A stretch of 64,000 nucleotides of DNA from Haematobia irritans (Eukaryota; Arthropoda; Insecta; Diptera; Muscidae), in the NCBI RefSeq assembly GCF_050003625.1, contig NC_134400.1:57788066-57852065 (forward strand), written 5' to 3'. The notes below the pieces were generated by a model, which saw only the letters and a program-made list of their open reading frames with translations, did not search any database and was not told the origin of the DNA. Shown here in pieces: positions 47,205 to 59,248 of this stretch (its first letter is position 1; each line of letters starts with the position of its first letter). The position numbers were made by a program, and so were the translations under genes.

Positions 47205-48090
47205 TTCATTTTTGCATGATTTGCCATCGGATTTGTTTACTCAATTGCTTATAACTTTGTCATTTTTCGGTCGATGTTCTTCTAGTTGGTCTTATTACTT
47301 ACGTTAGAGTATTATCTATACGACCACGAAGAGAACGGTTTATACTTTTCTAACGGAAAAGGTCCATTGTAAGATAAGATTTTCTTGAAAATTTGGCATC
47401 GATATTTTTTGAACTTCTTAGCTAATCACAGATCCAATTATAAACTATTATTCGTAATTTTAATACCTTTCATTTAGGTACTAACAACAATATAATCGGA
47501 CATTTTTAACTCGAGATATAATTTGTTTACTGAAAAATGAGCGAACAACTAAAAATAACGGGATGTCTCAAAAACTGTTCCATAAAAAAATGTTTAAAAA
47601 CATTTTTCAATTCAGCAGATCAAAACACATAAGAAAAGTTGCCTCTCATCAAGAGTACATGATTTTTTTTTTTTGTAAACTCGTGTAATTACTTATAAAT
47701 TAAAATCATGAGTTTGAATGTTGATCGCTTTTTTCGATATTAGGCAACCTTGAAAAGTAATTTAGTTTTTAGAACGAAACATATTTGCTGGATAAAGCAA
47801 TTCGTTTTGGAATAACACTATTTTTATTTACGGCAAATATATGTATTTTGTAACAACTCAGTTCACATAGTAGTTTTCATGTACCAATTTAGTTGGATTA
47901 AATATTGCCTCTTTTGGATACAATGATAAATTGGATACAATGGTAAACTTTTTACCCTAAATAATTCAATAGGAACTTAACGACGACTTAATAATGTAAA
48001 TAATTTCAGAATTAAAAATAAATGAAATCACAATTTTTGTATTTGATTCAAATATACAATTTTATGGATGTACTGTTTAATACTTTATAT
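47205..48090. other. gene-free AT-rich sequence
   Basis: No repeat family, gene or RNA recognised. It is possibly host DNA between insertions. It ends in the target duplication of the SINE tail at 48091. Confidence 0.4.
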
Positions 48091-48148
48091 TATCACAATG
48101 TATTGAATAGTCTAAGTGAGCCTGATACATCGGGCTGCCACCTAACCT
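48091..48148 (+). mobile_element. 58-bp SINE-tail insertion
   Basis: It runs from TATCACAATG to GCCACCTAACCT, with a 12-bp target duplication AATACTTTATAT at 48079-48090 and 48149-48160. Its 5' end agrees with the copies at 2473 and 41724 to within a few bases. No tRNA head or SINE body. Confidence 0.82.
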
Positions 48149-48323
48149 AATACTTTATATATTAACTTAACCTAATACTTCATATATTAACTATTTTTTA
48201 CAGACCAACGTCTAACGTCTGCAAATTGATAGAAATTTGAAAAACCTTCGGGTATGTATATTTAAAACAATTTCTTCTCAGTAATCCAAATCGATTCCAC
48301 AATCGCTATTATTATTATACTTT

Positions 48324-50004
48324 TTATACCCACCACCATAGGATGAGGGGTATATTAACTTTGTCATTCCGTTTGTAACACATCGAAATATTGCTCTAAG
48401 ACCCCATAAAGTATATATATTCTGGGTTGTGGTGACATTCTGAGTCGATCTGAGCATGTCCGTCCGTCCGTCCGTCTGTTGAAATCACGCTAACTTCCGA
48501 ACGAAAAAAGCTATCGACTTGAAACTTGGCACAAGTAGTTGTTATTGATGTAGGTCGGATGGTATTGCAAATAGGCCATATCGGTCCACTTTTACGTATA
48601 GCCCCCATATAAACGGACCCCAAAATTTGGCTTGCGAGGCCTCTAAGAGAAGCAAATTTCATACGATCCGGCTGAATTTTGGTACATGGTGTAAGTATAT
48701 GGTCTCTAACAACCACGCAAAAATTGGTCCACATCGGTCCATAATTATATACAGCCCCCATATAAACCGATCCCCCGATTTGGTTTGCGAGGCCCCTAAG
48801 AGAAGCAAATTTCATCCGATCCGGCTGAAATTTGGTACATGGTGTCAGTATATGGTATCTAACAACCATGCAAAAATTGGTCCACATCGGTCCATAATTA
48901 TATATAGCCCCCATATAAACCGATCCCCCGATTTGGCTTGCGAGACCTCTAAGAGAAGCAAATTTCATCCGATCCGGCTGAAATTTGGTACATGGTGTTA
49001 GTATATGGTCTCTAACAACCATGCAAAAATAGGTCCACATCGGTCCACATCGGTCCATAATTATATATAGCCCCCATATAAACCGATCCCCCGATTTGGC
49101 TTGCGAGACCTCTAAGAGAAGCAAATTTCATCCGATCCGGCTGAAATTTGGTACATGGTGTTAGTATATGGTCTCTAACAACCATGCAAAAATTGGTCCA
49201 CATCGGTTCATAATTATATAGCCCCCATATAAACCGATCCCCAGATTTGACCCCCAGAGCCCCTTGGAAGGGCAAAATTCTTCCCATTCGGTTGGAATTT
49301 GGTACGTGATGTTGGTATATGGTATCCAACAACCATGCAGGAATTGGTTCATATCAGTCCATAATTATATATAGCTCCCATATAAACCGATCCCCAGATT
49401 TGACCTCCGGTGCCTTTTGGAGAAGCAAAATTCATCCGATCTGCTTGAAATTTGGTACGTGGTGGTAGTATATGATATTTAACAACCATGCCAAAAATGG
49501 TCCATATTAGTCCATAATCGTACATAGCCCAATATAAACCGATCCCGAGATTTGGTTTTGGAACCTCTTGGAGGAGCAAATTTAATCCGAGTGAGTTGAA
49601 ATTTGGTACATTGTGCTAGTATATAGTCGTTAACAACCATGCCTAACTAGGTCCATATCGGTCTATAGATATATATGGCCCTCAGATAAATCGATCCCCA
49701 ATCACACAAAAAATGGTCCATATCAAGTTCATAATTATAAGCGACCCCCATATTTCAATTCTGGCTCTCTACATACAAAAAGTCCATATCGATTCGTAAT
49801 TATTTGTAGACTTAACTATACATAACTTTTTTGTCTAATATATACCATGTATGGACTAAATCACAATTTAGAAAACGATGTTAAGAAGTTTTAAGATACC
49901 ACAACCCAAGTAATTCGATTGTGGATGATAGTCTTTCGTAGAAGTTTCTACGCAATCCATGGTGGTGGGTACATAAGATTCGAACTTGCGGCTTTATATA
50001 CTTG
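48324..50004 (+). mobile_element. Helentron-like family A, copy 6 (hairpin deleted)
   Basis: It starts TTATACCCACCACCAT, has (GTCC)n at about 48460, a 153-bp array to about 49700, and no minisatellite block. The 3' side has ATGGTGGTGGGTA, but the hairpin is reduced: the sequence passes from AAGATTCG straight to AACTTGCGG, so the inner GCCTGGCC is missing. It then ends TTTATATACTTG. Subterminal repeats still pair exactly. The closest relative is copy 7. Confidence 0.8.
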
Positions 50005-50476
50005 TTTTTTTTTTTTTTGACATTGTCTTCGTGGAAAACTTAATTAAATTGCCTGAAACATTATCTATTAAAGTATTTAAAGATTTTACTTCGAAGCCAT
50101 TGACGCAAACAAAATCGTACTATGTTACAATAAACTAATATTAGTTAACATTTTCTTAGAATATTGTACACTCAAAAAAAAATAATTCTTTCGCCCAAAC
50201 GAAATTTTAGACAAACAAAGTTCGTTTCTCATTTGCTTTTCGTTGAAAGGAAGTGTATTTGGAAGAAAAGTATATACTTTTTGGAATAAACGTTTATTCT
50301 TTTCCAGGATGTAAAAACAATTTCATAAAGATTAACTAAAAAAAAATTCCTGGCTAATTGCATTTTCCCTCACATCTTACTCACTTCCACGAGGTTTTTA
50401 CTTAGCACCTTTTTGTGTAATACAACCAATGTAGAAGAAATTATTCGATTTTATAAATTTTTTAAATTTTACATTT

Positions 50477-50736
50477 CGCCTGGACGGAGAAACGAACCGC
50501 GGACCATGCAATTTTTGAGCCAACACATCCACTGGGCTACGTAGCTGTTATCGTCATCAATAGACAATTATTTATCCATATAAGTTATATTTATATAGCA
50601 TAGCTTGCGGCGCCCACGAGCCGATTAAACAAACTTTATTTAACAGAAACATACATTTAGTGGGGTAACGTGGAGCAGTAGTTGCTACGTCCGCCTTACA
50701 TACCAAGGGTCCTGGATTCCCGCCCTGCTTCGACCG
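50477..50736. repeat. divergent tRNA-like pair, degraded
   Basis: The minus-strand module (50546-50477) keeps TAGCCCAGTGGAT but has a shortened anticodon arm. The plus-strand module (50666-50736) has GGAGCAGTAGTTGC and a damaged B box (GGATTCCCGCC). It is an older version of the same pair. Confidence 0.6.
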
Positions 50737-50972
50737 AACTCCATATATTCCAGATATGTTCGGAAGATTTCGTAAAGGTGTTCAACCTTAAATACTACTA
50801 TATTAAATTTTTACTATGAAACTGTAAAATGTGTCTTATTAAAGACATAAAGTCAAAAAAGAACAGTGCTTGATATAAACGAAATGGACTGTGTTGTTGG
50901 TTCAAACACAAACAACAACAAAAAAACTCTAACAAAAGAAAAACGTGTTCGGTACAAGTTTTCCAAACGTGT

Positions 50973-52660
50973 TTATACCCACCACCATAGGATGGGGGGT
51001 ATATTAACTTTGTCATTCCGTTTGTAACACATCGAAATATTGCTCTAAGACCCCATAAAGTATATATATTCTGGGTCGTGGTGAAAATCTGAGTCGATCT
51101 GAGCATGTCCGTCCGTCCGTCTGTTGATATCACGCTAACTTCCGAACGAAACAAGCTATCGACTTGAAACTTGGCACAAGTAGTTGTTATTGATGTAGGT
51201 CGGATGGTATTGCAAATGGGTCATATCGGTCCACTTTTACGTATAGCCCCCATATAAACGGACCCCAAAATTTGGCTTGCGAGGCCTCTAAGAGAAGCAA
51301 ATTTCATCCGATCCGGCTGAAATTTGGTACATGGTGTTAGTATATAGTCTCTAACAACCATGCAAAAATTGGTCCACATCGGTCCATAATTATATATAGC
51401 CCCCATATAAACCGATCCCCCGATTTGGCTTGCGAGGCCTCTAAGAGAAGCAAATTTCATCCGATCCGGCTAAAATTTGGTACATGGTGTTGGTATATGG
51501 TCTCTAACAACCATGCAAAAATTGGTCCACATCGGTCCATAATTATATATAGCCCCCATATAAACCGATCCCCCGATTTGGCTTGCGAGGCCTCTAAGAG
51601 AACCAAATTTCATCCGGCTGAAATTTGGTACGTGATGTTAGTATATGGTCTCTAATGACCATGCAAAAATTGGTCCACATCGGTTCATAATTATATATAG
51701 CCCCCATACAAACCGATCTCCAGATTTGACCTCCGGAACCTCTTGGAAGACTAAAATTCATCTGATTCAGTTGAAATTTGGTACGTGGTGTTAATATATG
51801 GCCTCAAACTCCCATGCAAAAATTGGTCGATATCGGTCCATAATTATATATAGGCCCCATATAAACCGATCCGCAGATTTGACCTCCAGAGCCCCTTGGA
51901 AGAGTAAAATTCTTCCCATTCGGTTGGAATTTGGTACGTGATGTTAGTATATGGTATCCAAAAACCATGCAGGATTTGGTTCCTATCAGTCCATAATTAT
52001 ATATAGCTCCCATATAAACCGATCCTCAGATTTAACCTCCGGTGCCTTTTGGAGAAGCAAAATTCATCCGATCTGCTTGAAATTTGGTACGCGGTGGTAG
52101 TATATGATATTTAACAACCATGCCAAAAGTGGTCCATATCAGTCCATAATCGTACATAGCCCCATATAAACCGATCCCGAGATTTGGTTTTGGAACCTCT
52201 TGGAGGAGCAAATTTCATCCGAGTGAGTTGAAATTTGGTACATTGTGCTAGTATATGGTCGTTGACAACCATGCCTAACTAGGTCCATATCGGTCTATAG
52301 TTATATATGGCCCTCAGATAAATCGATCCCCAATCACACAAAAATTGGTCCATATCAAGTTCATAATTGTATATAGCCCCCATATAAGCGACTCCCATAT
52401 TTCAATTCTGGCTCTCTACATACAAAAAGTCCATATCGATTCGTAATTATTTGTATACTTAACTATACATAACTTTTTTGTCTAATATATACCATGTATG
52501 GACTAAATCACAATTTAGAAAACGATGTTAAGAAGTTTTAAGATACCACAACCCAAGTAATTCGATTGTGGATGATAGTCTTTCGTAGAAGTTTCTACGC
52601 AATCCATGGTGGTGGGTACATAAGATTCGGCCTGGCCGAACTTGCGGCCGTATATACTTG
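50973..52660 (+). mobile_element. Helentron-like family A, copy 7
   Basis: Complete: TTATACCCACCACCAT start, (GTCC)n at about 51107, array to about 52400, ATGGTGGTGGGTA, hairpin TTCGGCCTGGCCGAA, GCGGCCGTATATACTTG. It is nested in the 50169-52682 element inside a T-run. It is similar in sequence to copy 6 but with an intact hairpin. Confidence 0.85.
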
Positions 52661-52894
52661 TTTTTTTTTGTTTCTTTGCGTGTACAATGAAGTTTTCTTT
52701 TATCAATAAAGTTTTCTTCTCAAAGGGGAATAAATCTGTTTTTATTTCTTTATAACTTTGAGGTGTGCATAACAAGATTTTATATCTTATAAAGGTACTC
52801 GTAGCCATATTTGTTTCCAACTAATTTTGTTTTGCCTGAAAGAAACAACTTTTGTAACAAACAAAGAAAACTTCGTTGATCTAAAATTAGGCTT

Positions 52895-54043
52895 CACGCA
52901 GAGAAGAAACATGATTGTCACAATCATATTTGAAGAGCAAAATAATATGATAGGAGCTATTTTTGCGGCGACCATGTAACATTTTAACCTGCAACCATGT
53001 TGACTCAGTGAACATGGTTCTAAGAGAAATGTAATTGTCCTCATCTAAAATGTTATTATATTGATAAAAAGAATTTTGTTTGAATGAAAAGACAATGGTC
53101 ACGATTTAAAATGTTATTGTATTCATTCAAAATGTTTTTCTTCTAGTTAAAAGAACATGGTCCCAACCTAAAATGTTTTGATCTTTATGAAAAAACTTTT
53201 TTCGTCGTCGAAAAAAGGACGCCACTTAAGAAAAGAAAACACAAAATTAACTTTATTTATTTGTTTTTATTTATTTATAAACTAATTCATTGTTTATTTG
53301 TATTTATTATGCCATTCAAACAAACATCATATATTTTTACACACTCTATTTTATTTCAATTTCAACAATAAGTAATCATTCCATATTTACTGCATGTCCG
53401 TCAAATGAACAAACGCAGACATCATGTAACTGCAAATAAAAATAAATGATACCATATAGCAAAATGCAGAACAAAAAACAGGTACATTTTTTCAATTACA
53501 CTTTCCTTTTTTGTCTTCACATAAAACCACGTGCCACTTCTGAATAAATAAATTAACACAAAACACAGTAAATCCGTATTCTCCGTCCATTCCAAGAAAC
53601 AATCAACACACGACTGACGCGTAAAATGAAAATCGTGTGTACCTGCTCAATGTTTTTATAAAATTATTTTCGCTGCAAAAAAGTTAAAAAATTAAATGGT
53701 CACGAAAAAATGTAAATGGTCTTTATGGCCATGTAATGGTTCTAGACATGTCTATACTTAACCTATAAAAATACTTTTTTCCCTGCAAGAAAGTAAAAAA
53801 ATTGAATGGTCAGGTACATGATTTTCCCGACCATTTAATGGTCTCAAATTCTATCATTTAAATGATAGAACATGTTTGCGGTATTTGAGAACCATTCAAA
53901 TGCTTATTGCCACCATACATTTTTCTCCGCTCGAAAACTATTTTTACAAAGACAAAATACATGGTTTTCGCGGCAATTACATGCTCTAGATAAGCATAAA
54001 ATGGATGCGGCAACCATGTCCAAACATGGTTTTTCTGTGCGTG
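52895..54043. mobile_element. 1.15-kb CAC/GTG element
   Basis: It starts CACGCAGAGAAGAAACATG and ends CATGGTTTTTCTGTGCGTG, flanked by TT at 52893-52894 and 54044-54045. Both sides repeat AACATGGT and AATGTTA motifs. The middle (53230-53640) is plain AT-rich sequence. Its relation to the 28601 fold-back and to 3530-3730 suggests one motif-sharing family. No protein: frames at 53858-54082 are accidental. Confidence 0.68.
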
Positions 54044-54045
54044 TT

Positions 54046-55078
54046 CCCAGAAAAGAAATTTATTTTTGGGTGTAGGAAGCATAGTTAAGTTTAGGACGAT
54101 TTCTTTACGTTGTGTTTTTTTTTTTTACTTTAAGGAAAATTTGCCTTAATTCAAAGACATACGACTTTAACGGAGAGACGCAAATTTCCAAAATTTATGT
54201 CCTAAATTTAATTTAAAAAAACTGAATCAATGATTGGAAACTTTCTTTAAATTAAAATATATTGCGTAATTTTTAATACCAATTAAATATAGTTTCAGAG
54301 AGCGTTATTAGTCTCTTAACATATTAGGTGTCACTAAAATTATAAGCGTATTTTTCCGAAATTCGTTACTCACGCACACTCATGCCGTTGCCATCAGCGT
54401 GGCTCACGATTATTTTGTGTCATGTGCACACTTCCAATATCCCATGTTGGAATTAATCGTATTTTACTTTGTGAATTTTTATTCTCTGAATATATTATGC
54501 TCTCAAGGCTCAAGGCTAACTTCATGGAAACACTTAATGCAAGCCCTTCTCTCAACTGTCAACATCTCAAACGATGATAAATTCAATTTAATTGGAAACG
54601 TTTGTTTATAGAATATAGATAGCATTTTGTTGACCTCAGCTTTTATTTCATTTGGGTTTAACTCGGTTTGCTGGCAGATTCCGAATAATTTCATTTGTTA
54701 AACACACAATGCATAACAATGAATAATTGATTTATGGAATCTCAATAAATGTAATCAATATAACATAGTTGCCAATGACAATGTGAATATCTATACTTTC
54801 TTCGATTTCCACGGATTGAGGAAAATATTCCCATTGTTAGAAATAATAAATTGCTTAATTTTAGTGTCCCGAAGCCGCACTTGTTTGCTATGCCAGTAAT
54901 AGCATAAATGATTACAAAGAGTACACTCAAAGAAAAAATACTTTCCCCCGGGAAGGAAATTTTAAATAAATGAAATTCCCCTTTGTACTGTTGTCATTTC
55001 GTTTAAATCAAGCATTGTTATTTTCTGGTGTCTTGAATAAAATAAATTTTTAGGTTTCGTATTAAAAACGTAATATTA
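54046..55078. other. gene-free sequence
   Basis: 54150-54250 resembles fragments of the 23071 family. 54300-54900 has no recognised repeat and may be host DNA; it contains only short frames. 54926-55060 resembles part of the composite CAC/GTG elements (start CACTCAAAGAAAAAATAC) but is cut short. Confidence 0.4.
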
Positions 55079-55513
55079 CACCGAAAAAAGTGAACTGTTT
55101 TATAGTAAGAATGAACTACCACGCACGAAAATTGAACTAAATTTTACTCCACATTTTGAGATTTCCACAAAGCGTTGTTAAAACCAGGAAATATTAATGC
55201 CCTGTTGTACTTTTTAACTGCAGTTCACGAAATTACATCATCTCATAGAAGAAAAAATTAACTAAAAGTGAAGAAGAAAATCATTGGCGCCAAATCATGA
55301 ACATTTTAACCATACGGTAGTTCATTCTTACTATTTTTGGGAATCGTACGAAAATTTTCATTTGTTTTAAAAATTTTTTTCATAAAATTTTTGAGACATA
55401 CACAAAAAAAGTAAGATTTCATTAAGCTGTGGAAAATTTCGATAAATAATTTTTTCTAATAAAAATAAGTTAAATTTAGCGTTAGTTTAACTACGGAAAT
55501 TTTTTTCTGTGTG
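55079..55513. mobile_element. 435-bp CAC/GTG element
   Basis: It starts CACCGAAAAAAGTGAACTG and ends TTTTTTTCTGTGTG, with TA at 55077-55078 and 55514-55515. Related sequence lies at 1-230, 17995-18366 and 57690-59121. Noncoding and short, a typical MITE size. Confidence 0.68.
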
Positions 55514-55803
55514 TACTAATCAAAGCCGACCGTTCTCTCGAAATTTAGCCAAAATTTTTCCTTACTATAGTAAAGCAAAATGTTCGCAAAATTTTAAATT
55601 TTTGAAAATGGGTGTCCTTGCATAAAAGAAAATTATATAGGAACGATGACAATTTATCCTTAAAAATTGGAAATGAATTATCAATATTATTGAGATCGTC
55701 CTCAATCTGATGATATTTTGTCACTTCGCTATAAAATTAAAACGTTTATGGAGAAATTTGGTATTATATGAGGAAAAACGAACACATTAAGATTTGCGTT
55801 CTA

Positions 55804-57034
55804 CACTGAAAAGCATATTGGCCTTCTATGGAAGATTATGTAATCTAAACAAACAAAATAATGAAATTTTAATTCAAAGAAAGTTCATAATCTTTTCATC
55901 AAAAAATTTTTGTCATTAATTTTTGGACGCAAATCTTAGAAATTTGCGTGCCTCCGTTAAAGTCGTTGGACTTTGGAGTACGTCAATTGGAGTAAAGCAT
56001 TTTGAAGGTGTGTGTGTAGAATGTTGCTCCTATTTTGATTTTGGAATTCACGCGCGGTAATGGACGACGAAACCTACGTCAAAGCCGACTACAAGCAGCT
56101 TCCGGGACAGGAGTTTTATACGGCAAAAGGAAGGGGAAAGGTAGCAGATATTTTCAAGCACATAAAACTCTCAAAGTTCGCAAAGATTTGGTATCTTGCC
56201 ATTACGGTAAAAAGGCCATGGAGTGGTACGCCGCCAACAACGTGCAGGTGGTTCCCAAGGACAAGAACCCTCCCAACACGCCAGAGCTCCGCCCAATTGA
56301 GAAATACTGGGCTATTGTCAAGCGGAACCTAAAGAAGACCAAAAAACTGCTAAGGACGAGCAGCAGTTCAAGGCAAACTGGCTTTCTGCGGCGAAGAAGG
56401 TGGACAAGGTGGCTGTACATCTGATGACAGGTGTCAAGCGTGAGGCCCGGCAATTCGGATTTGGAAAAGCGAAAGCCTAACTGAAAATTTTTCCTGAATT
56501 GAAGAAATTTAATTTTATTTTTTAAATAAACGATTTCACCGATTTACATGCGTTTTCCTTTGACCAAATTTTGATCGTATCACCCTTTAAGATAAAAATC
56601 TCTAAATATAGCCTAAGACTTATTTGCATCTTTGGTTTAAAGTTTTGCTTTGTTTTTCTTTTGGAATTAATAAAACAGTTTTTACTTTGAAGTATCGGCT
56701 ATAACTTGGGCTTTTAACAGTAAAATATCGCAAAACGATAATGAAAATCCGATAAATGAAATATGTATCCAAATTTTAATTTTATTGATCCTATATTTAA
56801 AGACACATAGGTCCCTAAATAATGCCTTCATTTTTAAGAAGCCGAAATTTTTAATGGAAGGTCAAAATCTTTGCAACCAAGTAAACTTTTTTTAGTGTAC
56901 TATATAAACTTTCCAAACGTAAATATAAATAAATGTATCCTTACTTCAATTCTCCGCTTCTTTGGTTCGGAATCAATACAAAAATCATTAGAGGAAAGAC
57001 AAAATCTTCGGATCCGGAAAAGTTTTTTTCGGTG
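55804..57034. mobile_element. CAC/GTG element carrying an ITmD37E relic
   Basis: It starts CACTGAAAAGCATATTGG and ends AAGTTTTTTTCGGTG, with TA at 55802-55803 and 57035-57036. The outer parts belong to the 23071 family (CGGAATCAATACAAAAATC near 56970). Inside, 56000-56587 is a truncated ITmD37E transposon. Fragments around 56830-56900 with TTTTTTTAGTGTAC may mark a further nested end. Confidence 0.6.
56000..56587 (+). pseudogene. ITmD37E transposon relic, internally deleted
   Basis: The left inverted repeat is lost. The right end TTGATCGTATCACCCTT is present, followed by TA at 56588-56589. The reading frame keeps MDDETYVKADY (first catalytic D), VSCHYGKKAMEWYAANNVQ (second catalytic D just before it) and PELRPIEKYW (catalytic E), ending GFGKAKA and a stop at 56478-56480. 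The spacing between the second D and the E is 37 residues, which places it in ITmD37E. The DNA-binding region and the middle of the catalytic domain are deleted, and the frame shifts at the second junction near 56190. Confidence 0.85.
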
Positions 57035-57036
57035 TA

Positions 57037-57689
57037 TATTTAATTGTTTCAAAATAGATGAATAGTAATCTCACAAGTCTTTAATTTAATAACTTGGTGA
57101 GGTGCTATTTAGACAAAATTATGATATCATTCACGTTTGTTTTCAACTTGAGGATGAGACCCATTGGTATCCGTAAATCGAAAAAATATTGGCAGCGAAA
57201 AAACAATTCGATAACGTTATTATTAACTTAATAATAATAATGGACGTTGGTATTTATTATGAGAGATTAGGTTATGTTAGATATACACACCAAAACAAAA
57301 AAAATATCGTACTAACATTTTGCACATTTTTTTCTGCAGACAGACAGGTCAAGTCCATGTTTCGATATAGCCTCCATATAAAGCAAGCTTCCGATTAGTT
57401 TACATGATGGCATGTAAGTAGCAGTTTTTATCCGATTTGCTTGAAATTGGAAATCTAGAGATACCTTTATGTCGGTCCTTTGTTTTGATATAGTGTCCAT
57501 ATAGACCGATCAGCAGATTTGACTTCTTTTTATTTTACCCCGAGAGAGATACGCCAAATTTTGTATACATCGATCCAGGTTTTGATATAGCTCGCATATA
57601 GACGAATCTCCGATTTAATTTCTCGGCGGCATAGAAATTCTATATACAAGTAATTATTATAATTAATAATAAATATCTATGATTCATGC
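57037..57689. repeat. Helentron-like family C fragment and gene-free DNA
   Basis: About 57335-57620 keeps phrases of the family C array (GATATAGC.TCCATATA and AAATTGGAAATCTAGAG) in degraded form, without ends. The rest shows no gene. Confidence 0.5.
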
Positions 57690-59121
57690 ACAGAAAAACA
57701 AAATAAACTGTTGTATAGGAAGAACGAACTACCTCGTGGCAAAATTGAACTAAGTTATACTCCACTTTTTGAGATTTTCACAAAGCGTTGTTGAAACCAG
57801 GAACATTTAATGCCCTAGTGTACTTTTTAACTACAACTCACGAAATTACACCCTCTCAAGAAGAAAAAATTAACTTGAAGAAAAACATTGGCGCCAAATT
57901 ATGACCATTTTAACCATACACAGATAAAAATAAGTTTGAGAACCAATAACTTTTGTTGGAAAACCAATAACAAAATTTGTTAATTTTCCTGCAACAAACT
58001 AATTTGTACTTTTAATAACCATTATTAGAAAAAGTTGTTAGCAATCGTTACCATCAGAAGGCAACAAATAATTTGTGTTCTCAATAACATAATTTGTAAT
58101 TAATTTGTTGAGTACAAAATATTTGTTGTTGAACGTTACGTTTAATCCTCAACAAATATTTTTGAATTTGAACGAAAAAAATTTGTATGTGCTTTGTTGG
58201 AGTCTATCAATGACCTGTAACAAATTTATTGGTGTATTGATAAAAAATTAAATTGAAATTAAAATTGACAGAATTTTGCTATGAATTGCACCAAAATTGC
58301 AAAATTGCCGGAACAATTTTGGAGATATTTTGTTAAGTACACACAGAGAAGGAATATGACCAAAATGTTATTTTTGGACGGGGAACATGTAACATTTTTG
58401 TGTCGAAAATCCTATACTCAGTTTTGTAAATGTTTGACAATTTTAAATTTGAGTAGTCCCGGGTCTAGCAAGCATTTTGACAACTTTTTTCCCAGTGCTA
58501 TATATTCTAGTTAATTAGAATTGTAATAACTCTAATCCCGATATTAATATGGTTTTATTATTTATCTCATACAAAAACACATTTAAGAAACTACCATATT
58601 GAAAAATATACAAATAATATATAAAATATATAAATATAGCTTTCGTACATATTCTCAGCGATGTGTGCGTAACCAGTCTTGTATTTTTGTTTTCATATCG
58701 ATAGCAGTCAACTATTTTCGCAACAAAGCAATTTGTTGAAAATTCAGAATATTTCTATTATTTCCTCCGTGAAGCATCTACAAACACATTTCAACAACAA
58801 ATGCCTCATATTCAATAGACAAATTTGCTGAGCATCAGCAGATTTTACATACAAATAAAGTTGTTAATATTTATTTGCAGTTATTTTTTGTTTGTACAGT
58901 AGTTCATTTTTACTATTTTTGGGAATCGCACGAAAATTTTCTTTTCATATTGAACTTATATATACCATCATTGAACATTATACCCACGTTAATTCATAAA
59001 GTGTGTGAAACATACTTAACAAAAGGAAAATTTATTGGACTGTGGAAAATTTCGAAAAAAAATAAAATTGTACTACAAACAAATAATTTTTGCAGTAAAA
59101 GTTACAGTTAGCGTTAGTTTA
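57690..59121. mobile_element. CAC/GTG element of the 55079 family, split
   Basis: 57690-57918 and 58895-59121 together match 55079-55513 in reverse order of phrases (GAACTACCTCGTGG, CATTGGCGCCAAATTATGACC, GCGTTAGTTTAA). The element at 57919-58894 interrupts it. The right side breaks off at 59121 where the ITmD37E element begins. Confidence 0.55.
57919..58894. mobile_element. 976-bp CAC/GTG element, copy 2
   Basis: It starts CACAGATAAAAATAAG and ends TTATTTTTTGTTTG, flanked by TA at 57917-57918 and 58895-58896. Removing it restores CCATACAGTAGTTC of the host element. It is near-identical to 46216-47202 throughout, coding and noncoding alike, so the copies are young. The shared 77-codon frame (58281-58514) differs by one replacement. 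Confidence 0.8.
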
Positions 59122-59248
59122 ATGGGTGATACGGTCAAAATTTGGTCAAGGGAAAACGCGTGTAAATCGGTGAAATCGTTTATTTAAAAAATCAAATTAA
59201 ATTTCTTTTTCAAGTTCAATTAGTATTAAAATCAGGAAAAATATTCAG

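Larger units (their letters stand above)
50169..52682. mobile_element. composite CAC/GTG element with tRNA-like pair, split by family A
   Basis: It starts CACTCAAAAAAAAATAATTC and ends TTTCTTTGCGTG, flanked by TA at 50167-50168 and 52683-52684. Without the family A insertion (50973-52660) it is about 826 bp. It resembles 18620-21690 and, partly, 62956-63680. A tRNA-like pair lies at 50477-50736. The rejoined target ATTGTACAATG is a palindrome. Confidence 0.75.
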
